A DNA stretch of 64,000 bases, from positions 5,929,501-5,993,500 of the forward strand of contig CM034411.1 of NCBI GenBank assembly GCA_019925095.2, read 5' to 3'. The notes under the pieces are model-generated. The model was not told where the DNA came from. It worked only from the letters and a program-made list of their open reading frames with translations, and ran no database searches. A program made the position numbers and the translations under genes. Origin of the DNA: Dendrolimus kikuchii. Taxonomy: Eukaryota > Arthropoda > Insecta > Lepidoptera > Lasiocampidae. Shown in pieces: positions 21,016 to 31,180 of this stretch; the stretch's first letter is position 1, and every line of letters starts with the position of its first letter.

Positions 21016-21641
21016 GGCCCTAATTTTACGAACTACATGCTACCTTGATTTTATTACGGCTACGTAATAAAATTAAATCATCAAAATAACTTATAATGAA
21101 AAACGACGGAAAACTAGTTGTGAACATAGGTCATACAAGGTTAATTTATTTATTATACAACACATGCAAAATCCCGCTCAACACGTGACTGAGGTCGCAG
21201 GCAAAAAATGGTCATATGGTAAATATAACACAAAATATATATACTACGACACTATGGGGGGAATTCGGGGCTTATATCATGTTTAAGTGCAATTCAGTAA
21301 TTCTTAAGATAGGCAATTGGAGTTCAAGTTTTTTAGGGATCCGTAGCAACTTTGACAATAACCAAAACCCATATGTATCCAACCTTCCATCTGTTCATCT
21401 GGGCTTCAAGTCTGTAACTTTCACACAAAAAAAACAATGTTAGTACGAGTCAAGATCCATTCCATTGATGATGGTCAAATATCCGTAGTCTCTAAAATTA
21501 ATATTAAACCAGTGTCGGTCAAATGAAATTGATTCAATATCGAGCCGCAATGGTTTGCAGACCACCAAAATCGTCAAAAGTTACGATTCGAATTCGATTC
21601 CAATGCCAATTTGAGTTACAGACTCGGGGCCTGATCTAGAG

Positions 21642-22086
21642 CAGTGTTCCACAAAGTATGTTCCGCGGCACTCTGGTGTACCGTGGTCATTAATTGGTGT
21701 GCCTCGGAAAAATAAGGTTATGCTGCAATTTAAACTTTAGGTTTGTTAATTAATAATAAATATTGTTTCGATGGTTAATAAGTAAATGTCGATCGTGTAC
21801 TAGCAGAAGGTGATGTCAGGAGCCTTAAGAACAGACGAGCTTGCATTACAAGAGTTATGAATGTCAAAGAGGCAAGTGAGGTGTGTAAGAATAAGCCTAA
21901 ATGGCACTCTGTTGTTCGTGCCTACCCCGCAAGGGAACTGGCGTGAAGTTATGTATGTATGTATGTATGTAATAAATAAATGTTGATTAATATTACTTAT
22001 TACTAATTATTTTTAACTGTGGTATACCTCCAAAAATTTTCGTTTTCCTAAATGTACATTGAACACAAAAAGTTTGCGGAACACTG
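21642..22086. mobile_element. hAT-type MITE interrupted by RTE1
   Basis: Starts CAGTGTTCCACAAAGT and ends TTTGCGGAACACTG, inverted termini of hAT type. Flanks are ATCTAGAG (21634-21641) and GCCTAGAG (22087-22094), an 8-bp TSD with two mismatches; the left one fits the hAT consensus nTCTAGAn. Removing the RTE1 insert and its TSD leaves about 250 bp with no transposase, so it is non-autonomous. Confidence 0.8.
21790..21969 (+). pseudogene. RTE1 fragment nested in hAT MITE, with TSD
   Basis: Starts at GATCGTGTACTAGCAGAAGG and ends with the RAYPARELA stop and a (GTAT)n tail. Target duplication TAATAAGTAAATGT / TAATAAATAAATGT at 21776-21789 and 21970-21983. The copy has substitutions giving ACITRVMNVKEAS. 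The RTE1 insertion is younger than the hAT insertion. Confidence 0.9.
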
Positions 22087-22189
22087 GCCTAGAGTATGCC
22101 GTTATGACAACCTTAAGTCTTCCGGCCTTATATAGAGGTCAGATTTCAGTGTCCCTTGGAGGCTGGCAGTAGTTCAGTGGTAGTATATT

Positions 22190-22275
22190 GATAGCAGCTT
22201 TGGTGTTACAAATGTCCATAGGCGATGGTAAACATTTTCCATGATGTGGGTCGCCAGCCTGTCTACTGTATTCTA
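22190..22275 (+). mobile_element. SINE1 tail fragment
   Basis: GCAGCTTTGGTGTTACAAAT, CCATAGGCGATGGTAAAC and CCAGCCTGTCTACTG match the SINE1 3' end. Confidence 0.55.
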
Positions 22276-22439
22276 TTTTATGTATCTTTTTTTTGAGACA
22301 CTACAGTAGTGTACCGTGTGGCGTTAGTTCACTGCAGCGGAGAAGAGAGGTATTATTATTTTCTAATTCATCACGGGCTTTTCTGGACATAATTTCGATC
22401 TTCGTATTCTTGACCCCCTTCTCGTCGTGTAATAAAGCT

Positions 22440-22590
22440 ACCCGTAGGAATATCTCTATAACAAAAATACTCTTTATTGTACAGCAACATAATAAAAATA
22501 ATATACTAAGTGCATTTAATACTATTAGGCAATACAACGGGTGGCTTTATTGCTAAAAGCAATCTCTTCCATGCAACCTTTGGATTAACA
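22440..22590 (-). mobile_element. LINE 3'UTR, family UTR-H (copy 3, compensated hairpin)
   Basis: CTCTTTATTGTACAGCAAC through TTGCTAAAAGCAATCTCTTCC to CAACCTTTGG. The hairpin stem here is ATTGCT / AGCAAT (22549-22563): both arms changed relative to ATCGCT / AGCGAT of the other copies, preserving pairing. Confidence 0.65.
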
Positions 22591-23154
22591 AGAAGCAGTT
22601 TAATAATATACTAATAAGTATGATGGTAATAATAGTATATTCATAAAAACCGACAAAAAGTCGAGAGAAAGTTTTTTTAGGTGAAACATACTAGCTCAAT
22701 CGTTTCAGATAATATAATTAAGTAGGATATGCCCGCGACTTCCTCCCTTGATTTGAAATTCGCAGCATTACAAAAGAATATAAGCTATTGTTTTAGTGAA
22801 ATCTGTGTCGAAATAAGCTACTTTTCATGCTCCCGAATAACTTCAAACTGGTCCCTAGGATCGACTTTGCGCCATATTGTGACTTTAAATAACTTTAAAT
22901 AATTAAATATTATATTAAGACAATTTACTACTAATTTAACCTTTTTATTTAAATTTGATGTAAGACTATTTATTATTGATATGCAAATAAGTTTTTTGCA
23001 AACCATACTTTTCAAGTGACATTTGACAGATAGAGGTTATTGACATTCCTATTCTTATTTGGATCAGCACGCTACAATATGGGGCTCTTCAAAAATGGCG
23101 TGAACAAATATCTAAAGTTTCAACGAGGTAGGCAATGCATCGGCTCCCTTAGTG
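22591..23154. other. AT-rich intergenic DNA
   Basis: No recognised gene or repeat. Confidence 0.4.
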
Positions 23155-23325
23155 TTGAAGAAGAAAGAAAGAAAAAATATTTATTTAGGACAAGATACAA
23201 AAAGTCTTATATGATAATATATGTAACAATTAATTGTGATGTCCTAAAAAGGCTTTTGCTAAGCATATTGCTAGTTTCACAACCAGCGCTGATCTTCCGC
23301 AAGTACCTCTAAGTGATGCCACGGC
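23155..23325 (-). mobile_element. Probable LINE 3' end (GAAA-rich tail)
   Basis: GAAGAAAGAAAGAAAAAATA followed by TTTATTTAGGACAAGATAC and AAAAAGTCTTA parallels 2742-2935. No coding sequence. Confidence 0.35.
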
Positions 23326-23597
23326 TTAGCTCCACAAAATTACTAGTTTATATGAACATTGTTCTAATTACAAATAAAAGAAAATAACAAAAAAAAAAAC
23401 GGACAGAAATGACGAACAAGACAAAAATAATAATAAATTGGTAGTAGTTTGTCATAGCGTAATAATCGACATATTATAATATTATAAAATACTTGTGTCA
23501 TATTTAAGGTCTCTCTGGCGAAATTGATAGTCAATTAAGAATGTTTTTAAGTTAGTTTGGAACCCAAAGCCAGACTGCAGGTTCCTTATCGGCGGCG

Positions 23598-23645
23598 GTA
23601 TGTTGCAGATGTCCATGGGCGACGGTAGCCACGTATCACCACACC
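23598..23645 (+). mobile_element. LINE/SINE1 tail remnant
   Basis: TGTTGCAGATGTCCATGGGC followed by GACGGTAGCCACGTATCACC matches the shared LINE/SINE1 tail phrase. Confidence 0.4.
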
Positions 23646-23746
23646 ATTTTCTTATATCGTCATAGATCTATTAAGTACCTAGTACCCTATTAGTGGGATC
23701 TGAACCCCAATACGGACATAAACAATGAACAGTCGCGTGCTGTGTC

Positions 23747-23771
23747 CACGTGCGCCCGCGCAGCCCACGTG
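23747..23771. promoter_or_regulatory. CACGTG (E-box) pair
   Basis: CACGTG at 23747-23752 and 23766-23771 separated by a GC core, followed by AAGGTCAAGTTATGTAACG. This resembles 12655-12696, where CAGTTCAGGTTATGCAACG follows. Could be a shared repeat rather than regulation. Confidence 0.3.
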
Positions 23772-23898
23772 ACCGTTACGCAATCCACGGACAAGGTCAA
23801 GTTATGTAACGAGCCAACTTGTCTATGAACAAGTTATTAAGGAAAATAATAATGCATAAAGACATTTGTATAATGTTCAAGATTAAATTTATATAATA

Positions 23899-24200
23899 AA
23901 ACTACGTGTTAACGGTTTTAAGCGCGGTAATTTAATTGATTTTTGTTATTCCGACGTTTCGGTCACTTTTCAGTGGCCGTGATCACGGATGACAAATGTC
24001 AAGTGTCAATGAGGATTGTTAAAGTTTTATTTAGTCTACCGCCAACTTATTCATTTTAATTATTTAGTTTTAATTTTGTTTATGGTTATTATTTACTCTA
24101 TGGGAGCCTAATCTAATTTACTACGGATTCGCAACATGTTATGGCCTGAAGAGAAGAAGCGCCGCAAGAAACTCTTCAGCAAACATGCCTAGCTCTAATA
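23899..24200 (-). mobile_element. Penelope-like element 3' region with three mini-hairpins
   Basis: On the minus strand, after the GIY-YIG coding region: GCGGCGCTTCTTCTCTTCAG, then an AT-rich spacer, then CCGTGATCACGG, CACTGAAAAGTG and CCGAAACGTCGG in series (23951-23988), each able to fold back on itself. Copies occur at 5538-5755, and a piece at 49383-49404. Position and the GAAAC-GTC phrase recall the hammerhead ribozymes known in PLEs, but the CUGANGA core is not intact. Confidence 0.6.
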
Positions 24201-24219
24201 AGTTTATATAATATTAAAA

Positions 24220-25049
24220 TTAAAATGGGTGGAAGGAAAAATAAAATAAATTATCAGTAACAAGTTGGTTTGTGTTCCGTTGCACGCAGAAAGAGATCAC
24301 AGTGTCTTGAGGTCTGGCAGTTGATTTTTGCTGGGTCTTAATAGTTTTGATGATCGGATCCCAAACAGGTGGTACTTGCCAACCATCTTCTTTATTGAAA
24401 TTTGTGTGTTTTTTGATTTCAATAGCCTCACGCATCATTCTAGGTATGAAACGATTCTCTTTCGCGAGGATTTGTGGGCTATCGAATCTGATGTAGTGGT
24501 TGGGTTTATTCAGCGTGTGTTCACTGATTGCAGACTTCGTAGATCTTGTGTTGTTTTATGTCAGCAGTGTGTCCTTTTATCCGTGTTTTTATGCTCCTCT
24601 TTGTTTGCCCAATGTATGACAATCCACACTTACAATCGAGCTTGTAGACACCTGCATCCTGGAGTGGATTGCATTTCACAAGTCTCAGAAATTGAGTAAT
24701 CTTTTTATGCGGCTTGAAATATGTTTTGATTGAAGCTCTCCTGAAAATGTGACCAATTCTGTCTGTGACCCCGCTTCATGTAGGGTAGGGTAGCAGGGCA
24801 CCGCTCAGCTGACGGTGGTTTGGGGCCTTTGTGACGTTGGTGTGGAGTCTTCAGCTGAGTGTGTTGTAGAACTCGCTTAACATGTCCAGCCATATGGTTC
24901 TTGTTACAGATTTTACGTGCTCTCTGACACAAAGATTTGCCCACGGTAGCTAACTGACTAGGATGGTGGTGAGACGAACTATTAAAGTATTTATCTGTAT
25001 GGGTTGGTTTCCTAGACACTGTGTGGCCAAGAGTTGAATTTATAGCCAT
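24220..25049 (-). pseudogene. Penelope-like element: RT end and GIY-YIG endonuclease, broken
   Basis: Minus strand, reading from 25049 down: the C-terminal RT/linker region with LGHTVSRKPTHTDKYF, SQLATVGKSLCQRARKIC and LPYMKRGHRQNW. Next comes a GIY-YIG endonuclease with GVYKLDCKCGLSYIGQTKRS (24590-24655, GVY at about 24650 and YIG at about 24610). The end reads RMMREAIEIKKHTNFNKEDG. PLEs are retroelements whose GIY-YIG nuclease nicks the target. At least two frameshifts (about 24705 and between 24440 and 24600) make it non-functional. The polymerase core is missing, truncated at about 25045. Confidence 0.9.
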
Positions 25050-25112
25050 AAATGTATATTGGTACTGTTTGGTGAAAAGGAAACGATGAATTTCAAGTTT
25101 TTTTCAACTGAC

Positions 25113-25235
25113 TACCTCAACAAGGGGCCATCCATAGATTACGTCGATGATAATGGGGTGAGCAGGTCAACGAAGTATGACATTGTGACAAGGAATCGGA
25201 GGATTCTAGAATTTGTGACGTCACATTTCAAAATC
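25113..25235 (+). repeat. Dispersed repeat REP-S, copy 1
   Basis: AGGGGCCATCCATAGATTACGTCGATG to TTTGTGACGTCACATTTC. Related to 51620-51740 (GGGGCCTTCCACAAATTATG to GTGTGACATCACA). A frequent insect repeat phrase whose translation can look protein-like; class unknown. Confidence 0.55.
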
Positions 25236-25315
25236 CAATATATTTAAGCTTAATTAAAACAAGTAATTTCAACAATTAACTATTAAATTAAAAACTTCAA
25301 AATTGAAATGTAACG

Positions 25316-25490
25316 GGCAATTTGATAAATCCGGTCACTATGTATAATGACCGGTCTGTATACATAATGCCCGTATCAAATGGGCAATATAAATAAAACT
25401 GTATAATTATTTACATTTCCAGATCGTGTCCTTTTCCGAATGACCAAGAGCGTCAGTCAATTTGATAAATTTATTACTTTGGTCAGGTTT
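25316..25490. mobile_element. MITE-I short copy
   Basis: Left end TGTAACGGGCAATTTGATAA, right end ATTTATTACTTTGGTCAG. Internal CCGGTCACTATGTATAATGACCGG is a hairpin. Left part equals the reverse complement of 6270-6366. Confidence 0.6.
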
Positions 25491-26297
25491 TTTGTATATT
25501 TGCACTGAAAATCAGCGTTTTGTACGATATAAACGTAGCAATAAACTGAATGCAAAGCTAGTTTGCTGAAAATACGGCGTACACATTTTTAAAATAAAAT
25601 ATGTTATTTTTTAGGGTAGAATAAAATAGAATAGAATATCATTTTATTGCATAAACTGTCACATACATATAATTTAAAGATAGAGAAGATGTTGTGTTCC
25701 TTGTAGGAACAACAATTTGTCCTTTCGAACGTACAATACAGGTAGCTTAAAATGTTGCCTGGCCATTTTATAATATTATTATTATCATGTTATTAAATTT
25801 TTCTGTCATTAATCACAAAAATAATACAAAAAAAATATCACATTATTAAAAATACTTGTATCTATCATTAGTTATCGAATCAATTTAAAAAAAAAATCAA
25901 ATGTCTAAAAAAATATCATTATAAGTCATAAATTACGGTATAATTATTTAACTGCAATTAATTAATTAATTTAATTATGTCTTTTGAGTAAGATTTTTGT
26001 ATTCTTGATATATTTTTAAGAGTGTATCAAGAAGTAAGATTTTTCAAATCATACGTAAACAATATAAGTACGTCGCAATTTTTTCAAATACAGTGTTTTC
26101 TGTTTCTTTCTTTCTTATTGCGAAAAATATGCTTACATTCATAGACATTAAAACATATTCGACTGTAGCACAGTAACCTGATGAGTCGTGTAGAATACAT
26201 TAGGTTATGATACATATATCCATTTCAAAAAAAATAATGTACACATTATTAATGTTATATCAAAAATAGGAGCAGAGGCCAGGAATGGTTATCACCA
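25491..26297. other. AT-rich intergenic DNA
   Basis: No recognised gene or repeat. Confidence 0.4.
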
Positions 26298-26530
26298 TTT
26301 TTTTTTATTGTATGAGTTCAGCAGACAGGCAGATGGCCCACTTGATGAAAAGCAGTTACTACCGCCTATGAACATTTACCACACCAAGGTTGCTACAAAT
26401 GCGCTGCTGCTCTCTTAAGGGAGACTGGAACCTGGTCATTAATGCCGGAACACAACTCAAGGTTGTTATGGCAACATACTCTAGACCAGGGGTGGTAGCC
26501 ATCCAGTCGGGCAAATGCCCTACCACCTGG
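26298..26530 (-). mobile_element. SINE1, 5'-truncated
   Basis: Poly-T side TTTTTTTTATTGTATGAGTT through to GGGCAAATGCCCTACCACCTGG, then stops. The 5' third (GTCGTAAGAGG...GTGCAGG) is missing. Confidence 0.8.
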
Positions 26531-26780
26531 CAAAATCATCATTCAAGTATTTAGTTCTGATTTGATAATAAAAGCGGACTTATCCCCATTTTAGTATATG
26601 GTCCTGTTTTAGTCTCAGGTCTGCGCACATGTGAGCCTGATGGTCCGCTTTGGGAATTAATGTAGAATCTTTTCAGATTATATTTGGCCGATTTTTGGTT
26701 ATTTTTGTACATTGCTCAAATGAAATGGTCATTTACAGTGATTGCTCTCATATAATCCTCGAGCCTTGTCCCATATAATA

Positions 26781-27076
26781 TAATATAATAACAACCCACA
26801 AATGTCCCACTGCTGGGCTCGGGCCTCCCATTATAGGGGGAACGGACAGTATACCCGCCACGCTTGTCCAAGGTGGCTTGGCAGGTTTGATAGATCGGTT
26901 ATCTCGATGTACAGATTGCATCTCGATGTTTTTCTACACCGTTGTTAGCATGTGGTAATTGTAACAATATGCACATTAGAGCAGAAAACTGACTAAGTGG
27001 TGCATGCGTTCCGGCCAGGATCGAACCCGCGCCCTCTGAGTTTGGGACGTGTGCGCTAGCCATTACGCTACCACGA
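26781..27076 (-). mobile_element. SINE2: full-length tRNA-derived SINE with 16-bp TSD
   Basis: On the minus strand it begins GTCGTGGTAGCGTAATGGCT (A-box-like) and then GGGTTCGATCCTGG (B box), the internal RNA polymerase III promoter of a tRNA-derived SINE. The body contains GATAACCGATCTATC, GCCACCTTGGACAAGC and AGCCCGAGCCCAGCAGTGGG-type phrases, and it ends in a TTATTATATTA tail. The target duplication CTTGTCCCATATAATA (26765-26780, 27077-27092) is perfect, so this is complete and relatively young. Other copies: 36868, 49405, 50001, 53764, 59628. Confidence 0.92.
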
Positions 27077-27092
27077 CTTGTCCCATATAATA

Positions 27093-27604
27093 ATATATTT
27101 ACATGTGCCAGATCTCGGTTTCATGTAGTCTATCTGAAGATATTAACCCGATAAGACGGGTCTAGACTTGATTTTACTATCGCTTATAAACATAATTAAA
27201 AAGTCCACAGGAAATTACTTATCTGTAACATAACAAAATAACACAACAATAACATATCCATAATATTTATAAAAATTAATCTCCAATAGAAAATTTCCCT
27301 GAAACGAGTTTGTTATTGTTAATCGTATTGCGCCTCGGATATATGTGAAAAACAATAACATATTATGCATTTCATTATTGTACTTTTTCATATCAATAAT
27401 CAACTGATAAGAGCTGCGGTGAAATTATTGTTTTTAGGGTACCGTATATTTAATAATGCGGTAGAGTTTCAAATTTGATTTACGTCCATATATATGTGTA
27501 GGTAGATATATACAACATTATGTATATATCTACATATAAATTTATATGTAGCTAATTGCTAGTTTCCCCGCGTGGTAAATTATTGGTAAGTAGCTCTATG
27601 TTAC
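27093..27604. other. AT-rich intergenic DNA
   Basis: Contains palindromic ATATAC/GTATAT runs near 27490-27545. Nothing else recognised. Confidence 0.4.
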
Positions 27605-27608
27605 GTAT

Positions 27609-28116
27609 TGTTACGAGTTGCGGGACTCGAATTAAAATGCCGTTAGAATTACTATAGAGTTTATTAGAACTATAGAAACACGTATAACACAGGTACAAAT
27701 ATAACCGAACACAACAAGTACAAACGTAATGCAGAGGGTCGTAATTAAATATAACGCGGAAAGTCCGTCACTATTAGATTCCTGATTGTAGTACACACGT
27801 CTCGCTTTGATCGTGGTTTTCGCTCGGCTGCCTCGCCCTCCAGCACGTCATCGTATTATAGTGAACAAATGCAATGTGCCCTTATCTAAGTCGACTTAAT
27901 CCGCCACACCTGGCTAATGACTTGGCCGTAAACGGCCATAAAAGAGTACAATAAAACAATGGGATGTTTTCTAGAAACGTATGCCAATCAATAAGTAAAT
28001 AAAAGAAGACGATCATAAAAGAGTTACAATTAGTTTAAATGCCGACTGGTAATAAAATGTGTTTTGTTTCAGATATGCAGGTTGATTTTGTTTTTGTCGG
28101 GACCATAGTTGTAACA
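27609..28116 (-). mobile_element. Solo LTR (LTR1 family), copy 4
   Basis: A 508-bp LTR, TGTTACGAGTTGCGGGACTC to ATAGTTGTAACA, with perfect 4-bp TSD GTAT (27605-27608, 28117-28120). Ends TG...CA and inverted terminal TGTTAC/GTAACA. The best-preserved termini in the family. Confidence 0.92.
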
Positions 28117-28249
28117 GTATATAAAAATTAAATTAGGTGTTATATCTAACACCGAACTTTACTGATTTTTGTTATTAAGTTTACTACAATAACAAAGAAA
28201 CTAAGACTGAAACTTATTAGGCGAGTCGCAGCCACGTAATAATCTAACA

Positions 28250-28271
28250 GACAGACAGACAGACAGACAGA
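28250..28271. repeat. (CAGA)n microsatellite
   Basis: About 22 bp of CAGA repeats. Confidence 0.9.
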
Positions 28272-28394
28272 AAAAAAATCTAAAAATTGAATTTTCGGAA
28301 TCACCTGGTTCGAATTATTCCCCGTGATTTTTATCATATATTTAAACGCAATATACAAACTCAAACCATTTACAGATTTATTATAGTATAGATT

Positions 28395-28470
28395 TATACT
28401 ACGTTATTTTTATGTAAGCTATGAACGTCATTGCTAAGTAATTATCTAATTTTAAATTGTGATGTAACGT
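28395..28470. repeat. Diverged repeat pair member (partner 35360-35435)
   Basis: CTACGTTATTTTTATGTAAG, GAACGTCATTGCTAA, ATTTTAAATTGTGATGTAAC aligns colinearly with CTACGTTGTTTTTATGTAAG, CTACGTCATTGCTAA, ATTTTAAATAGTGACGTTAC at 35365-35430. Confidence 0.5.
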
Positions 28471-29466
28471 AAATCCGTCATTTTCCGTTTTACTTATCTG
28501 CTTTTTATTAAAAATAACTGATACACAACACTCTAGTATAATTTTTTAGTTTGTTTACCAGTTGTCCGACAACCAGGCGCCGCACGGCTTACAACTATAG
28601 CAAAAAGTGTCGTTACAACTTTTGCTTGTCATTTTTTCCGTCTAGCCCCCTTTCGCAACGCGCAATATGGAACTTCGTTCCAAAACTTCGTTCCTCAGGA
28701 GCCTATGGTCCAAACGCTTAAACAGCTAACTTCACCAAGCAACTCTCACTGAGGGTTTCATATTTGCGTTGCATGATTGATTCAGCGGTTTCCGCCGCTG
28801 AACCGGCTGAAACAGCTTTACGTAGAGCATTCATTAGGATGCGATTGACATTGGCTTACATTCATTAACAATGCGTGAACAAAAAATCCCTACGGAATTC
28901 TCAGTACCGTTATACAACTCTCGCTTACCTGTATTTAAGACAAACAACTATAATATGTCGCAATTGATCCATGAAATTGCGCAGTCCTCAATTAGCTTAG
29001 CTAGAACCTTATTTATATAGACATAACGTGCATTTTTGACAATCAATAGGTAAATAAGGGCACCAACGTCCTTCCTTATGTCAATGTCAAAATACAATAT
29101 ACACGATAATGATTCATGAAAAAACAAAATAACACATCGCTTGTTGTCTGAGTCATTGGAAATTATGTCATTGGTATTTAAGTAGAGTCTTATCAAAAAT
29201 ATAATATCAAACCCTACATATAGGTATACATCACACCTGTGAACTTGGGTTTTCCCCGTTTTAGTGGGAAGGTGGATACGCACGACGTTTGGCCAATGCA
29301 GATTAACGGATTTCAGATGATGTCTAATAACAATGTAGTACCTCATATTTCTTTCGTATATGAATATCTTAGTGTGTGTATAATATATTTCTTAAGTTTG
29401 ATTACTTATGTATTTTTAATTGTGTTATGTAGTAGATATTTAGATAGTACGATGTATAAGGTTATC
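28471..29466. other. Intergenic DNA, no recognised gene
   Basis: A 132-codon minus-strand frame (28948-29346) has no motif or family I recognise and AT-driven composition; I do not call it a gene. Confidence 0.4.
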
Positions 29467-29479
29467 TTTTCAATTAATA

Positions 29480-29786
29480 CATACATACATAACTTCACGC
29501 CAGTTCCCTTGCGGGGTAGGCACGAACAACAGAGCGCCATTTGGGCCCATTCTTACACACCTCACTTGCTTCTTTGACATACATAACTCTTGTCATGCAC
29601 ACTCGTCTGTTCTTAAGGCTCCTGACATCACCCTCCGCTAGTACACGATCAATTTGATCATGGAAGGTGTGTCGTGGCCTTCCACGACTTCTGCATCCAT
29701 CCACTTTTGCATTGTATATCTGTTTAGTCATTCTTTCATCATGCATTCTTTCCACATGCCCGAACCACCGAAATGCCGTATATTAT
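29480..29786 (-). pseudogene. RTE1 3' fragment with TSD
   Basis: C-terminal ORF end (ERMHDERMTKQIYNAKVDG, SRGRPRHTFHDQIDRVL, RAYPARELA) in an open frame, with (CATA)n tail. Target duplication TTTTCAATTAATA at 29467-29479 and 29787-29799. About 15 bp of untemplated filler (29771-29786) lies at the 5' junction. Confidence 0.9.
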
Positions 29787-29880
29787 TTTTCAATTAATAT
29801 ACTTTTAAATTAGGTTATGTTATAGTACTGCTGTGGCAATCACATGTTAGCATAGATTATTACTTTATTCTCTCCTTTCT

Positions 29881-29925
29881 TTGTGTTTATGGCTTGGCAG
29901 CTATGCTCTTACGCCAGTCGTAGTT
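29881..29925. repeat. REP-K fragment
   Basis: GTTTATGGCTTGGCAGCTATG followed by TCTTACGCCAGTCGTAGTTT matches the start of 41031-41290. Confidence 0.5.
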
Positions 29926-30084
29926 TAAATATGATAATATTAAAATAAAATGTGCTTTTTTGGAATAGGTACTTTTATTTCTTAATTTTTTCATTATTTT
30001 GCTAATGTGCAGGTATATTATTGTATAATTCTTGTATTTTATTTTTTATTCGTGTAATATTTTAAGGTTACCTATATACTTGGG

Positions 30085-30280
30085 GCCTTATGACACGTGT
30101 GATTTTTGAGGTGGGCACTAAAAACCAGTTCTGTGTCGGGCCATGTTTCGGCACAGAGTGCCAACCTCATTTCTTAAATTGCGGCATTTAATTTTTGTAT
30201 GTAATATATTTTATAATCTGTTTGTATTGTGCGTGTCGCAATTGAAAATAAAAAAATTCTTTCTTCTTTATTTCTTTCTA
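30085..30280 (+). mobile_element. Probable LINE 3'UTR
   Basis: Non-coding sequence ending in ATTGAAAATAAAAAAATTCT and a TTTC-rich tail. No coding sequence. Confidence 0.35.
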
Positions 30281-30757
30281 ATGTAATTTTTAGGTATTGT
30301 AATTTTAGGAAATGTTTTCCGGAAAAAAAATAGTCCGTGAACTCATGGCCTTCTTATTTTAAACTATAAGGGAGGAGGGACTCGTTTATTATGGTTGATT
30401 TACACTATTTATTACTTATTTACATTCCTAAATTAATCTATAAATACTAATATTATAAAGAGGATAGATTCGTATTTTTGTAAAATCAAAAACTACTGGA
30501 CCGACACAGATGTTAATAAATATTTAGCCCAAATTTATGTAAATTAAATAATAATTAAGTGAAAAGTAATTTATAAATATAAATATGTTACAAAATTGTT
30601 GCTATTTTTTTTATTACAATTTATGCCGCGATTTAATAGTGACTGCAAAAAAGTTGGGACATGGGTCGCATGTTTTATCTATGGTTCGCATAGTTTTCTA
30701 AATTTTTTGACAGCAGGAAGATTCGTTTACCAAGGACGAAGTGTTGTTTTCATTCCG
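30281..30757. other. AT-rich intergenic DNA
   Basis: No recognised gene or repeat before the poly-T tract at 30761. Confidence 0.4.
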
Positions 30758-31180
30758 GTGTTTTTTTTTTTTTTTTGTTTTGAGGCGAGGGAAAATGCTT
30801 AACCGATTTACGCACAAACTGGGTCGTTGCTAGGGGAACGACACGCGTCGGTCGGGGGCGATAACACTGCAGCAATAGTATGCTCTTGGCAGCGCTCCGT
30901 CCGCGATCGACGTCACAGAATAGTGTGGAAGACTCCGAGCGTTGCTGCACGGGCGAGCAACCCCAATACCCACTAAAAACCCCCTCCTCCCTGACGACCC
31001 TGCGCTTTGAATGTGTTGGAAAGGCTGAGATTTAGAACATAGTTACGCCCAGCCGATCCAGCGCAATAAAGTGCCTGGAGTGTGCCCTGGGAGAACACAC
31101 CCCACTTCGTTGTGCGGGGGTAGAAGGTCCTTTGCTCTTCCTAGCAAGCTAAAGGCCCCCCGCGGTAAACGGAACCTAAC

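Noticed and set aside
26781..27076. Possible functional tRNA gene
   Set aside because: A and B boxes belong to a SINE head; no complete cloverleaf and the body continues ~220 bp to an A/T-rich tail with TSDs.
28948..29346. 132-codon minus-strand open frame
   Set aside because: No motif, no start context or splice evidence, AT-driven residues; overlaps an unrelated open frame on the other strand.
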